A stretch of 64,000 nt of DNA from Planctomycetota bacterium. Lineage in GTDB: Bacteria; Planctomycetota; B15-G4; SIAN01. Below the pieces are notes generated by a model. The model ran no database searches and was not told where the DNA came from. It was given only the letters and a program-made list of their open reading frames with translations. Shown piece by piece: positions 36,702-47,600 of the stretch. Numbering within the stretch: position 1 is the first letter of the stretch; every line of letters begins with the position of its first letter. The translations under genes were made by a program, and so were the position numbers. Location: assembly GCA_028289345.1 (NCBI GenBank), contig JANQQL010000047.1, positions 121,454 through 185,453 on the forward strand, given 5' to 3'.

Positions 36702-37832
36702 TCAGCTCGCGAGCTTTTCTCGAAGCAGCTCGGCAATGCGTCCGAGACCGCCCCTCAAGTAATCATGAGGCAGCCCGAAGCTGATTCGCATGTGGTGGTC
36801 TAGCCCGAAGTGGTCTCCAGGGACGACCAGGACGCTCTTCTCTGACTGGAGCCGTTGAATCAGCTCACGGGAGTTCCAATCGCGATGGTAGCGAGCAAAT
36901 GCGACCGCACTCGCGCCGGGAGGAGTCAGGGAGAACACCCCGGGGTGCTCGTTCATCCACTCTTCAAGCACTGGGTATCCGCGCCGGATGTACTCTCGTG
37001 CTCGTGCCAGCAGTCGCTGGCGGTTGGTCGGCTCCAACGCAATCGCCGCGAGATGGTTGGACATCATGGTGGCACTGATCGCGACGTACTCGTGGCGAGC
37101 CCAAAGATCGTCCAACAACGCGGGAGGCGCCGCGGCCCAACCGAGCCGGAGCCCGGGAAGCCCGTAGGCCTTGCTCATGCTGCCAATCGCGATCACCTTG
37201 TCGTAGCGGCCGAAGAACGAGGGAGTGATTTCCTCGGTGCAGCGCTCGGCACCACGGTAGACCTCGTCCGAGAGCAGCCAGGAGCCGTGCCGGGAGGCGA
37301 GTTCGACGATCCGCTCCATCTCTTCCGAAGTGAGGATCCGACCCGTGGGGTTGTTGGGGTTGCACACGGCGATGAGCTTGGTCTTCTCGGAAACCTGTCG
37401 CTCCAGCTCATCCAAATCCGGCGCCCAGCCTTGGTCCTCCAACAGAGGGAAGGTCTTGATGTGCAAACCGTGGTTGGCGGCGATCCCCCAAATCTGCATG
37501 TAGTTGGGCAGCATCACCACGATCTCGTCCCCGGGCTCGAGAATCGTTCGGATCGCGAGGTAGTTGGCCTCGATGGCGCCGACGGTCACCAGCACGTTGT
37601 CGCGAGTGGCGCCTTCATAGGTTGCGGCAATCCGATCGCGCAACTCGGGAGTCCCATTGACGTGGGGATAGTCGAGTTTGGTTTTCAGCAACCGCGGCAT
37701 CGTCTCCGGATCATTGCTCACCAACTCCCCCAGGGTGATCGGATGGACGCCGCTTTCGGAGAGGTTGAATTCGACCTCCTGTTCGAACGCCGACATCATT
37801 CGTTCCATCTCGAAGGGGTGGAACTTTGTCAT
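36702..37832 (-). CDS. PLP-dependent class I/II aminotransferase
   Basis: Fold-type I aminotransferase of 376 residues. HVNGTPELRDRIAATYEGA, the CNPNNPTGRILTSEE motif with the conserved Asn/Asp pair, the PLP-binding lysine in SMSKAYGLPGLRLGW and a C-terminal arginine in MRISFGLP. Start ATG with CGAGGATTG upstream. It lies downstream of the giant operon, separated by a palindromic hairpin, and upstream of the cyclodeaminase-like gene. Pathway undetermined. Confidence 0.9.
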   Translation of the reverse strand: MTKFHPFEMERMMSAFEQEVEFNLSESGVHPITLGELVSNDPETMPRLLKTKLDYPHVNGTPELRDRIAATYEGATRDNVLVTVGAIEANYLAIRTILEPGDEIVVMLPNYMQIWGIAANHGLHIKTFPLLEDQGWAPDLDELERQVSEKTKLIAVCNPNNPTGRILTSEEMERIVELASRHGSWLLSDEVYRGAERCTEEITPSFFGRYDKVIAIGSMSKAYGLPGLRLGWAAAPPALLDDLWARHEYVAISATMMSNHLAAIALEPTNRQRLLARAREYIRRGYPVLEEWMNEHPGVFSLTPPGASAVAFARYHRDWNSRELIQRLQSEKSVLVVPGDHFGLDHHMRISFGLPHDYLRGGLGRIAELLREKLAS

Positions 37833-37851
37833 GGTGCAATCCTCGATCCAT

Positions 37852-37876
37852 GGGGCTTTGTCGACAACAAGGCCCC
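37852..37876. terminator. Hairpin between giant operon and aminotransferase gene
   Basis: GGGGC with following TT (37852-37858) pairs with AA...GCCCC (37869-37876), enclosing the palindrome TTGTCGACAA. It lies between the stop at 37911 and the aminotransferase start at 37832 and could end the giant operon transcript. No T-run, so termination is a guess. Confidence 0.4.
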
Positions 37877-37910
37877 GAAGGCCTGGCTCCGTACGAAGGT
37901 CGACCCTGAC

Positions 37911-39800
37911 TCATTCGGAACTCGTCGATTCTCGTCGGACGCCTTCGAGCTGATCAAACTTTAGACCGCTTCCCCGAGACTCTCGCCCGACGAACTTGCG
38001 CCGTCCCAACCAAACAAACGTTCGGCCCTCGGAGTCTCGGGTTCGTTGATAGGTACGAGCCACGACCACCCCGGACCGAGGCACCTCTTCTTCGTGGATC
38101 AGGTAGGGATCTCGGTCGGCGGGCTGGAGCACGGCTCCTCTGGGCGTCACCGACTCCAAGGGGCGACTCGGCAACCGACGCGGCATGGCGGCAACGCGGT
38201 ACTGGATTTCTCGACTTGAGCCCGGAACGTGCACGGGAATCAGCGGAATCCAATTCTCGGGGACAGTGGTGCCGGCCACATACTTGACCCGCGCGTCGGT
38301 GAGCTCGGGTGCCGCGGGCGGCGGCTCGTTTCCCCCGATCTGCCGGAATCGCTCCCGAAGGTCTTGGGCGGCTTCGAACCCATTCCTTCCGGTTCCTCGC
38401 GACGTCGGAATCGTTGTTTCGACCGCCCAACTGAGGTTCGCAATTTCGTCGCGTAAGAAACGAACTTCTTCAATCGGATCACTCTCTTGGAGTTTGTGGA
38501 CAACAGGCGGAATGAACAGTCGCAAATCAGCCTGGTCATTTTTTGCCAGGGTCTTCAGATTGAACATTCTCCACTGCTGCCAGTTGTCATCGGGTCCTCG
38601 GCCTGCAGGACGTATCAGCGTTCGCTCACCAAAGGTGTCGACGACGGCCAGGCCGAGAACCGAGCAGAAGCTTCCGACGTCCACGGCGTAGGGAATGACA
38701 AACCAGTCATTGGAATAGATGAGGGCGAACTCAGCAAGAAGGAGCTTCTCGAGCTCCGTTGTGCGTGCTCCCAGACTCCCGAAATCGAGACGTCGATCTT
38801 CCAATTCCCACCATCGTGGGCTCGGCATTCCGCCAAAAGCAACGGAGCTGGGAAGGAAGGTCAGTGTCTCGTGGTTCGGCGGCTCGTCTTCAAAAGTCTC
38901 CTCGGGATGATCTTCCCAGTTGGCGTTGGGTCGATTGTCCAAATCGAAGGAATACCAGTCGAGTCGCCCGCTGGCGTATTGATCCGCGACGAGGACGTCC
39001 TGGCCTCGTCCAACGTGAGGGGCCGCGCAGGCAAACCGATATTCCAGCTGCTCAGGAATCCAGGATTGGTCGTCCGACGTCGACGAGTCTGAGGCCGAGG
39101 CGGTCCGGGTCGGCTGGCTGTAAAGTCGATCGAACCACTGAAGGAACTGTTCCTGCGCGGCCGCCACTTTGGAGCGATCGTCGACGGACAAAGAGTTTCC
39201 GTCGATCTGGTGATCCGCCGCCTGCCAAGCTTCGTCTCGCATCTTTTGGTAAAGCGCTCCACCATCCATGGCTCTGCCGGCCAGCGCGGCACGAAACTCC
39301 CATCCGTCTTGATGGCTCGTCAGCCTCGCGTTTTCGTTGGATGGTTGCCCGGGATCGACGAAGGGAAACCCCGCCACGAACAGCTGCTTTCCGCTCTCGC
39401 TCACCTGGGAAGCGGTCAGGAGTTTCCACCAGTGGCGTCCCATCTGGGCACGAGTCCAGTCGTCCAGGGGGATGGCTTCCCGCTCGACCCACGCTTCCAA
39501 AGGCGGCACTTCCGAGAAAGGACGGGCGGGACCTCGTCGGGGAGCAAAGCGCTGGATTCTGGAAGTGGACATCTTCACTCGAGTCTGGATCGGGGTTCCC
39601 CCGTCATGCGCTTGGTACTCACCCGTCTGCCACTGGCGAGTGAGCAACCAGAGCGGATCCGAAACTCGCGCTTGGAGTGAGCGGCCGAAGTCCTCCGTGC
39701 GCGGCCTTCCTTCCAGGCGATTCCACACCACCACCGTGGGCTCATGGACCTGCGCCAGCGCGTCGTGAATGAGCTGTGGATTGGTCACCGGCTCTAGCAT
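37911..39800 (-). CDS. Uncharacterised 629-residue protein, last gene of giant operon
   Basis: No domain recognised. It opens LEPVTNPQLIHDALAQ and is soluble, with no signal peptide or membrane helix. Tryptophan-rich segments (LWLLTRQWQTGEYQAHDGG, WKLLTASQVSESG) sit in the first 170 residues. A C-terminal part reads VPENWIPLIPVHVPG, REIQYRVAAMPR and VARTYQRTRDSEGR...FVWLGRRK, which look like a conserved block. The start lies one base after the preceding gene's stop. The five-gene coupling suggests a shared complex. Function unknown. Confidence 0.75.
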   Translation of the reverse strand: MLEPVTNPQLIHDALAQVHEPTVVVWNRLEGRPRTEDFGRSLQARVSDPLWLLTRQWQTGEYQAHDGGTPIQTRVKMSTSRIQRFAPRRGPARPFSEVPPLEAWVEREAIPLDDWTRAQMGRHWWKLLTASQVSESGKQLFVAGFPFVDPGQPSNENARLTSHQDGWEFRAALAGRAMDGGALYQKMRDEAWQAADHQIDGNSLSVDDRSKVAAAQEQFLQWFDRLYSQPTRTASASDSSTSDDQSWIPEQLEYRFACAAPHVGRGQDVLVADQYASGRLDWYSFDLDNRPNANWEDHPEETFEDEPPNHETLTFLPSSVAFGGMPSPRWWELEDRRLDFGSLGARTTELEKLLLAEFALIYSNDWFVIPYAVDVGSFCSVLGLAVVDTFGERTLIRPAGRGPDDNWQQWRMFNLKTLAKNDQADLRLFIPPVVHKLQESDPIEEVRFLRDEIANLSWAVETTIPTSRGTGRNGFEAAQDLRERFRQIGGNEPPPAAPELTDARVKYVAGTTVPENWIPLIPVHVPGSSREIQYRVAAMPRRLPSRPLESVTPRGAVLQPADRDPYLIHEEEVPRSGVVVARTYQRTRDSEGRTFVWLGRRKFVGRESRGSGLKFDQLEGVRRESTSSE

Positions 39801-39801
39801 T

Positions 39802-42800
39802 TCATGGGTCTCCGCCGTTGGCCTCTTCCGAATTCAGGACGAATGCGATCTTGGAGATGGCGTTCCACATGAGGTTCATACTGAACGTGGACTGGGTCTG
39901 AGTGACCGCGGGAATGATCGCGGGAAGCAACTGGGTCAAAGGGGTCTTTCCGAGCTGATCCGGCTCCACCGCTCTCTTCCGAGCCGCAGCGAGAGTCTGA
40001 GAGAGAGTCTCCGTCAGCTCATCCCAGGTCCAAACTCCCCCGAGAGAAGCCGGAAGAGCCAGGAGCAGTGACTGAGGCGGCTGGGAGTCGGGATGATCCA
40101 TGTGGAAGGCGATCCCCGTCGCGACTTGAGGATCAGGAATGACCTCATTCCACTCATCGACGACGAGTCCGACCAATGGTTGATCGACTGGTAGCGACGG
40201 CGACGCTTGCAACACAAGGCACAACGACTCCTCTTGAGGAACTTCCTCGGACGCGTGAGGAAGGGCCAGCCAGCGTGCTCCGGAACGAAAAGGAACCTGG
40301 GCAGGGCGCGGGGAAGGATGGACATCCCCAAGAACGTCAGCCACAAGTCGCACTGTCTCGAAGCGCGCAACTCCTTCGCGAACCCGCGCCAGGCCTTGCA
40401 GCCATTCGTCCACCGCGAGGGGCGGCGCTTCGGCGAGGAGATCGGAAGACTGCCCCAGAGCGGCCTGCAGTTCCACGGGATCTTGCGCCATGAATCGAGG
40501 GAGGACCGGCACCGAACGCCCCAGAGCCGTGCGGCCCGCTTCCCGGAACCTTTCCACCGCTGCGTCGAGGTCTTCGTCCGGCGGACCCAACATTCCGGCC
40601 TGGGCTCGTTGAATCCGATCCGACAACACGCCCAACGTGCGCTCGGCTCGCAGCGTCAACTCTTGGGGATCCAGGCTCTCTGGCACCGCTTCGGGAATTG
40701 CGAGCAGCGTGGCTCGCCACAACAAGCTGCTGACAAGTTTCTCTTGGGCAGACGTCGAACTCCCCGCCACCAACGGTTCCCGTGCGGCGGAGAGATCCGA
40801 AGAGAGCTGCTGCAGGGCCCCGATGGCATCAGTCACCCGCCCCTGAAGGTCCCCCAGGTCGACGTTTCCGGCACTGATCACCGTACCGGCCTCGCTCGGA
40901 GCCACCAGGTCACGCGCGTTCGCCGGGCGAGAGTGGGTCATCAGGTTTCTGAGAGCGCCCCACAGTGCACGGCATTCAAAGAACGTCTTCACGTTTTGGC
41001 TGGGAAAGCCCGTGCGATCTCTCCACAACACCTCACTCTTGAGCGACGACTGCGCTCCGGTTTTCTCTGTCGCGGCATGAACAATGCGCGCCTCGAGAGC
41101 GCTGGCTTCCTCATCGGACTGGCCGGTCAAAAGCACCAGATCCAGGGGCTGCAGCCCCAGCTCCAGAAGGTTCACCGTCGTCGCGTGGTCGATCGAGCCT
41201 TGTCCATCGACGAAGCGAACCGTGACCTGAGTCTGATCTGGCGGGCCAAGATGCGACGCCACCCACAAGTTGAGCTGTGGATCCAGTGTCGAGCGCGCGC
41301 TTGGTGCCAACGAAGCCCATGCCCCGAGGTTGACGTCACTTGCAGACAGGATGACCGCAAGGCGATGTGTTTGCACCGCCCCTCCACGGGGAATCTGGAC
41401 AACCTCAGGCTCAGGCGGGGAAGTGCCCTGGGAGGTGGCGTCCAACACGGCAGCCGCTCGCTCCCAGTTTCCACGGACGACCTGATACACCCCCTCGGCC
41501 AGGCCCAGGTCTTTCACCCCATCCAAGGTTTCACGCAAGCGCTCGACCTCTTCTTCGATGGCCGCTGCCGCCGGATCCGGCGCGGCAGGGAGCTCCGCAA
41601 TGGAATAGGGATACCCCTCCTTCTCATGGCTTTCGAGGAGAGCCACGCCATCGACTGTCACCTCGGCGGCCTCCGGGTCGACCGATTGACCGCTCGAGTG
41701 CAGCGGGTTGATCAAAGGAAACTTCGATCGCAGCGCGAGGAGGTACGCGTTCAACTGGAGCCCAATCTCTCGCTCATGAAGGCCTCGCTCGAGCTGATAC
41801 CCAAGGAGCGCACCAAGTGGTTGTCCGTGACGCACCCCCTCTTGCAGAGCAAGAGCGCGGCGAACCCGGTCGGAGGACAGGTTGACCGAGAGTCGCTGGC
41901 GGTCCTCTGGTGTCGCATGCGAGAGGTAACCGGCGCGGAGAACGGCCGCGGCTTTCGCGTGATCCATGGAGGGAGCGTGCACATAGCCACCCGCCGCGCG
42001 ACGTTCGACCAAGGGCCCACGTCCTGGCAGAGACTCGGCGCCTCCCAAAGCCACTGCTGCCGGGTCCGATTCACTGACGAGGAGTCCCGGGGCACGCGGT
42101 TTCAAGTTCTCCAGCCACCCGAAGGCCCCTAGCTGAATCCCCTGTTTCGGGCCTCTTCTCGACGGCTGGTCAGCATTGCTGGTCCCGTGGCGAGCTTCGA
42201 GAAGACGGCGATGAAGAAAACCCTGTTGCCAAGCGTCCAGCCGGTAGCTGCAAAGGTCGATGTGCTGAGTCAGCAGCCGCTCGAGGCGTTCCGTCGGCAG
42301 TCCTTTCAACTCGTCGATCGCTCGCTGAACTTCGAACAGCTCGGCGGTTTCCGTGAAGTCCACCGGAATCAATTCCGGCTGAGAAAGAAAGTCCTTCACT
42401 TTCAACTGCTGGGTTGTGTCGCCAGCTGGCACTTCGAAAAGGTCCCACTTCGTCGCCTGTTTTGGAACGGCAACGTTGTAGAACTCGGAGTCCAGCTGCA
42501 GTGCGTCGACGTCGGCCTTGGCGACGCTGTTGGACTTGAGGTGGATTCTCGCCGTGGCGTCCCAAAACTCGTTCGTCAGTGAGTGACGGAGTAGCAAGTA
42601 CAACAGTGCCGAAGGCGCCGGCCGACTCTGTCCTTGACCGTCGAGACCGAATGGCTCCTCACGCAGATCGTCGACCGTGGCTTCCCGCAGCCACTGGAGA
42701 TAGTTCGCTTCGAAGCCTTCCAGGTCTGGCAGGGGATCTGTCGCCGAGGTCGGACCCGGCACAACCAGCGGTCCCGCGACCCCCATTTGCTCACGGAAAA

Positions 42801-44682
42801 AGCTCAGCTTCAAGATCCGCGGGAGTTCGGCACCTTCCTCGAAAGGGAACCCGAGATCTTGCAGCAACTGACCGGCCGCCTGGTTCAGAAAGCCATGGAA
42901 CGTCATGGATGCCGCGGCGGCACCGGCGAATGCGAGCAAGTTGTGGATGTAGTCCGGACCGAGTCCCCAGCGCCGATGAAACTCAACCGACCCCGAGTGG
43001 AGTCCCAAGACATCGAGGAGATTCTGAGCAGGATCTCCGCTTTTCCCGAGATGCGCGACGTCAGCCGAAAGAAGCTCAAAGGCCTCATCGAATCGCTGGA
43101 TGATCTTCCAGGCCTTCTCGAGCCCCGCCTCCTGGTCCTCCGGCGTCAGGTTCCATCGACCGAAATCGGCGGTCGTCAAAACCCCATACGGCTGCCGCCC
43201 AATGCGAAGAACGGGCAGTGTTCCTTGGGCATGGACGTGGCGAGTGAAGAAGCGACGAACCACCCGTTCGTCCGCGGCATCGATTCCCGACGCCAACATC
43301 TGCAAGAGATAGTCGCCACCGGTCCCGCGCCACAACGCACGATTCATGGACTCCTCTTCCGAGAGATCGCGAAGAGATCCGTGCTCCACTTGGGCAAGAG
43401 ATGCCCCGTCGATTCCAAGCGCCTCGGCAAGACGTTGAATGTCGCTTTTCTCGTGCTCTGAATCCTTCGCCGTCGCCGATTCCTCCGCCACGAGAAGGTC
43501 GAACCCCTCATCAGCTTCCATCCCGACCGAGTCATAGCCCGACGCTGTCGCATCGGTGTTGTTGGTCGCAGTGCCTTGAGGAATCAACCCCAATCCTTCG
43601 GTGTACTGATGGCCCTGCAGCAAGCCTTCGAGAAGCTCCTGAGACTCCTTGGCATCGGAGCGAAGGCGTAGCCCGATCGCCAAGACTCGATCGAATCCTG
43701 CGGTCGCGTCGGCCGTCGAGATCGGGATGCGAAGCGCCAACCCATCTTGCACGGCCCGTTCGAAGTCCACCATCCATTCCATCGCACCATCGACGCGCAG
43801 TTGCGCGCCTTCTTGTTGGAGCTGCTGCTCCAACTGCAGCGGGTCGGGGCCAACGACGACGGGATCGGGGATGCGGTTTCCGAGGCCTTCGTGAACAAGG
43901 CTGCCCTCGCGGTAGAGCCCCACCCAAAATCGATCCGGCATGACTCGAGATCTTGGGGCGGTGGTCCAGTCGGCCTCTCGCAGCAACGGGTCCGGAAAAA
44001 CCGGATCGACCGGCAACGGTGCGTCCGACTCCTGTTCCTCGGTGGGGCGACTCTCGTCATTCGTCGGCCGAGTTTCGCGCACGATCCAACCGGCACGCTC
44101 CGTGCCGAAATCGGACGCCAAAGCGCGCCAGGCCGCGCGACGCCTGGCTTCATTGCCAGCACTTCGCCAGGACTCGTTCCAGAATGACCGCCCGGCTTGC
44201 ACCTCGACCCGAGTCAATCCGGCTTCGTGAGTCTCCACCGCCACGTCGTCTGGATACAAGCGAATCCACAACTCTGAGGATTGAGGAGTGAGGTGAAACT
44301 TGACTTCCATCCGAACCGGAAAGAGCAACAACGGGATGTCTCTGTCCAGGACTTCGATCTTGTCTCGCGGGTCGTTCTGTTGGGACCAGGCATTCGCGAG
44401 CTCGTCACCCGTCACCGCAAGCTGACCCAGAGAGGACTGGGCTCCCTGGTGCCTGAGACTTTCTTCGGTCCAGGCCTGAATCAGTTGCAAAGACTCGGGG
44501 TCGCCGTCTCGAGCCTCCCAGTTCCCTTCGGAGCCAGAGACCCGGCCCTGACGCCGAAAGCGCTCGATTCGTGACCGGATGGCCGCCAGTCGCTCACGCG
44601 AATCAAGCAGTTGCTCGCGGGCTCGTTCATGGTCTCGTCGATTGGTCGAGAGCCGTGCACGGAGTTCCTCAAATTCGGTCAT
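39802..44682 (-). CDS. Uncharacterised 1626-residue protein of giant operon
   Basis: Very large soluble protein without signal peptide. The first 45 residues (LRARLSTNRRDHERAREQ) form a coiled coil. Then comes a beta-rich block, LLLFPVRMEVKFHL and LWIRLYPDDVAVETHE. The middle has TLPVLRIGRQPYGVLTTADF, and a later conserved-looking stretch reads GGYVHAPSMDHAKAAAVLRA and QPLGALLGYQLERGLHE. No ATPase, protease or nuclease motif is seen. The ATG at 44682 has GGAAAG five bases upstream; an in-frame GTG six bases earlier is the alternative. It lies 12 bases after the preceding stop. I recall similar phrases in unannotated large proteins but cannot name a family. Confidence 0.75.
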   Translation of the reverse strand: MTEFEELRARLSTNRRDHERAREQLLDSRERLAAIRSRIERFRRQGRVSGSEGNWEARDGDPESLQLIQAWTEESLRHQGAQSSLGQLAVTGDELANAWSQQNDPRDKIEVLDRDIPLLLFPVRMEVKFHLTPQSSELWIRLYPDDVAVETHEAGLTRVEVQAGRSFWNESWRSAGNEARRRAAWRALASDFGTERAGWIVRETRPTNDESRPTEEQESDAPLPVDPVFPDPLLREADWTTAPRSRVMPDRFWVGLYREGSLVHEGLGNRIPDPVVVGPDPLQLEQQLQQEGAQLRVDGAMEWMVDFERAVQDGLALRIPISTADATAGFDRVLAIGLRLRSDAKESQELLEGLLQGHQYTEGLGLIPQGTATNNTDATASGYDSVGMEADEGFDLLVAEESATAKDSEHEKSDIQRLAEALGIDGASLAQVEHGSLRDLSEEESMNRALWRGTGGDYLLQMLASGIDAADERVVRRFFTRHVHAQGTLPVLRIGRQPYGVLTTADFGRWNLTPEDQEAGLEKAWKIIQRFDEAFELLSADVAHLGKSGDPAQNLLDVLGLHSGSVEFHRRWGLGPDYIHNLLAFAGAAAASMTFHGFLNQAAGQLLQDLGFPFEEGAELPRILKLSFFREQMGVAGPLVVPGPTSATDPLPDLEGFEANYLQWLREATVDDLREEPFGLDGQGQSRPAPSALLYLLLRHSLTNEFWDATARIHLKSNSVAKADVDALQLDSEFYNVAVPKQATKWDLFEVPAGDTTQQLKVKDFLSQPELIPVDFTETAELFEVQRAIDELKGLPTERLERLLTQHIDLCSYRLDAWQQGFLHRRLLEARHGTSNADQPSRRGPKQGIQLGAFGWLENLKPRAPGLLVSESDPAAVALGGAESLPGRGPLVERRAAGGYVHAPSMDHAKAAAVLRAGYLSHATPEDRQRLSVNLSSDRVRRALALQEGVRHGQPLGALLGYQLERGLHEREIGLQLNAYLLALRSKFPLINPLHSSGQSVDPEAAEVTVDGVALLESHEKEGYPYSIAELPAAPDPAAAAIEEEVERLRETLDGVKDLGLAEGVYQVVRGNWERAAAVLDATSQGTSPPEPEVVQIPRGGAVQTHRLAVILSASDVNLGAWASLAPSARSTLDPQLNLWVASHLGPPDQTQVTVRFVDGQGSIDHATTVNLLELGLQPLDLVLLTGQSDEEASALEARIVHAATEKTGAQSSLKSEVLWRDRTGFPSQNVKTFFECRALWGALRNLMTHSRPANARDLVAPSEAGTVISAGNVDLGDLQGRVTDAIGALQQLSSDLSAAREPLVAGSSTSAQEKLVSSLLWRATLLAIPEAVPESLDPQELTLRAERTLGVLSDRIQRAQAGMLGPPDEDLDAAVERFREAGRTALGRSVPVLPRFMAQDPVELQAALGQSSDLLAEAPPLAVDEWLQGLARVREGVARFETVRLVADVLGDVHPSPRPAQVPFRSGARWLALPHASEEVPQEESLCLVLQASPSLPVDQPLVGLVVDEWNEVIPDPQVATGIAFHMDHPDSQPPQSLLLALPASLGGVWTWDELTETLSQTLAAARKRAVEPDQLGKTPLTQLLPAIIPAVTQTQSTFSMNLMWNAISKIAFVLNSEEANGGDP

Positions 44683-44694
44683 GGGCACTTTCCA

Positions 44695-47600
44695 TCACGG
44701 CTCTTCTCCCAGCCCCTGGAGCATGTCCGCCGCATGGACCGCGATCAAAACCGGGGTTTGAAAAAGAATGTATGCCATGCGCGAAGAATCTTGCCCCCAG
44801 TCCACGTTCGGCGGTTGGCTCACGTTCGTATTGTGAAGTGACTGAGACAGGTCAATGTGCTGAACGCCTTCCAAATCACCGGCATTGGCGACCACGTTGC
44901 TCCAACGCAGATCATTCCAGTGATTCACCGTTGGCTGCCCTTCCTTCGCAACGTCGAGTCCGAACCTCGGTTCTCCCGGGCGCTCGCGGATGATGAAGAA
45001 CCAACCGGGCTTGCCGTCATCACGGATGGAAGAGCCCTTGGCCTCTTCCGCCTCAACGTCAAAGCCAAAGAAGTGAATGTCGTCCCCGACCTGCGCCCCA
45101 AAACTTGGAAGCATCTCCTTTTCGAGATCGAAGTCTCGCGCCTGGGCAAGCACATTGGATGGCCAACTCGCGGGGACTGCTGAAACCACCGCATTGGGGT
45201 AGCGACGGAAGAGGTCTCCGCGAATGACCAGGACCAAGGGTTTGGCCACCGTCGAGGGCTGATTGGGATGCTCACCGAGGCTCGAGGAACCGCTCCACTG
45301 GTGGAGGGGAGTGATGTCCCGGAGCTTCTCTTCGCGTTCCTCCTCGGTGATCCCCTCGGTCACAACGTCCGTGACGTCCCAGAACTGCCGAAAGTAGCTG
45401 CCGCGTCGATCCGTCGGATATTCCCGCCACAAGAGTTCTCGTGCCATCTCATGGTTGAGCCCCACCATGTAGGCTTCGATGAAGGGGCGATTTGCCTCGA
45501 GAAGCGAAATGGTGTTTGGCGGAAGCAAATGGAGGTTCGGGACAAGCAGGTCGGGATCCATGTCCCGGAGCTTCTCGTACATGGGGTCCGGAAAATCTGG
45601 AGCCGCCAGAATTGGCTCAATCTTGGCGGGTTGTTGGATGTCGGCCAGGTTGAGCGAGTCCAGGGTCAGCGCCCGAAACTGCTGGTGGCGAAATCGAACC
45701 TGCGCGAAGAGCTGCTTTCGCATGCTGAGATCCGGATTCATCGCCCCGAGCAATTTCTGGTGGGCGCGATCGATTTCGAATGCTCGGCGTTCCTCGGTCG
45801 CTGGGACACTCCATCCGGTGACTCGATGAATCGTGGAAGCGGCGGCCCGAAACCGAACCGCCTGCTCGCTATCGGAACCGAAAACCCCGAGCACCGGAGG
45901 CACTTCTCCACTGCTGGTCAGGCGGAATCCGGGCCGAGATCCCATCCCTTGAATGGCTTCCGAGGAAAGCTGCTTCTCCTGAAGCACCGCGGCCGCTTCG
46001 ATCCGGCGTGCTGCGCGAATGGAAGCCGGCAAGGCTCCCGCAGCCACCGCGGCGATCACGCCGGAGACTCCACTCAAAAGAAGCCCGGCTCCCGTGGCGG
46101 CCAGCGCAATCGCCATGACCAGAGCAATCGCGATCGCCACCAGAAGCGCGCGCGGCGACGGCAACGGGGACGCGCCCGAGACGTCGCTTTTCACACTCGC
46201 TTCGACCCGGTCGAAGGTGAAGAGTTTGTCGCCCGGCTGCTTGGCGGGAGCTGCGGTCCTTCCTTCTTGGATGCTCTGAAAGAGTCCCGAGTTCCGCGGA
46301 CCACTTCCCGACGATCGCCGACTGATCGGCCCCCGTGGACGCTCGATTCGGCGTAGGGCACGATCCACGACGAGCTCGGGCACGCGGCTCTTTCGCAATA
46401 GGTGTCGCAGCGTCTTTGGCGAGCCCTTCACTTTGGCGAGAAGGGGAGCAGACCATTGAACCAATTTGACCGGGGGTAGGTTCTGAAAGTGCTGGTGATA
46501 GATGTTGCGACTCATCAGCCACGAAAGCTGCGCTTGAATCAACAACTGGTTCGCGCGGAGAACTTCGCCCACTTGAGACCAGGCGCGTTGCATGTAGGGC
46601 TCTTGGTTTTGCTGGATCACCAGAGTTCCAAGTCCCGCCCCGGCCCTGGTGCGCGGATCGAGGTTCAGGTCATCGATCCACGGCGGGGTCGAGCCAGTCA
46701 TCACCCTTGGGCTGCGCGCGTGCCACTGCCCGTACAAGGGTGCGGTCACGATCGGGTCCGCGGAGCTGCCCGGCTTCTTCAGATCCGCGGGGAGATTCAG
46801 CTGCGTTGCCAGCTCTGTCTGGAAGTCACTGGGATCCGGCCACGCGGTAGGCTCCGTCTGGGGAGTCTTCAACGCTCCCTCGAGCCCAAGCACCGCAGGA
46901 CCCGGCGGCGGCAATCCAATCCCTGGCTCTTGGACATCCATGTCTCGGATTCCAATGCGCGGGTCCAATGTCCGAGGCTTGAGCAACCTCACGAGGTATT
47001 CGAAGTCACCAAACTCTCCCGTCCGAAAACTCCACCGATCGTAGTACGGAAGAATGACGGACCCGGCACTCCACGCCGCCTTGACTCCCACGCTGTCTGA
47101 AACCTCCTGTCCCAGCCCGGCACGTCGACCGCTTTCGAAGGTCGGCACAAGGAACGCATGGTAGGCCGTTTCGGGGTGAAGCCGCCGCGGACAAATCAAC
47201 CGAGACGCGGCAACGTCGGGATCGGTTTGCAGCCGCTCTCGGAGTCGCGTGGCGGCGGCTTCGACCCCCTCTCCAGGATTCAGCAACAGGTTCTCGTTGA
47301 CATGGACGTGAGCCCATCCCCAAAGCTGATCTGCCTTTGGCAGCGAAGCCGCCACGTCATTGACCACGATTGCTGGGAGTTTTTCAGTTGGAGCTTTCTG
47401 AAACTCCTCTTCTTTCAAGACAATCAGCGCGAGCCAGGGCCGTAGCCGATGATCCCCCGTCGCTCGAGCGGGGGTGTAGCGCCAAGGAAAGTCCTCGTCA
47501 TAGAACTCCACGAAAGGCAGGTAGTTCGGTTCGAAGTTGGTGACTCGATCCTGCGGTTCTCGACGAACGATGGCTCGTCGGTCCATCCCGTCGAAGTCTC

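Noticed and set aside
40207..42132. Long plus-strand open frame (641 codons) opposite the 1626-residue gene
   Set aside because: Antisense to a gene with strong protein-like character; low-complexity, Arg/His/Gln-rich translation typical of GC-rich shadow frames.
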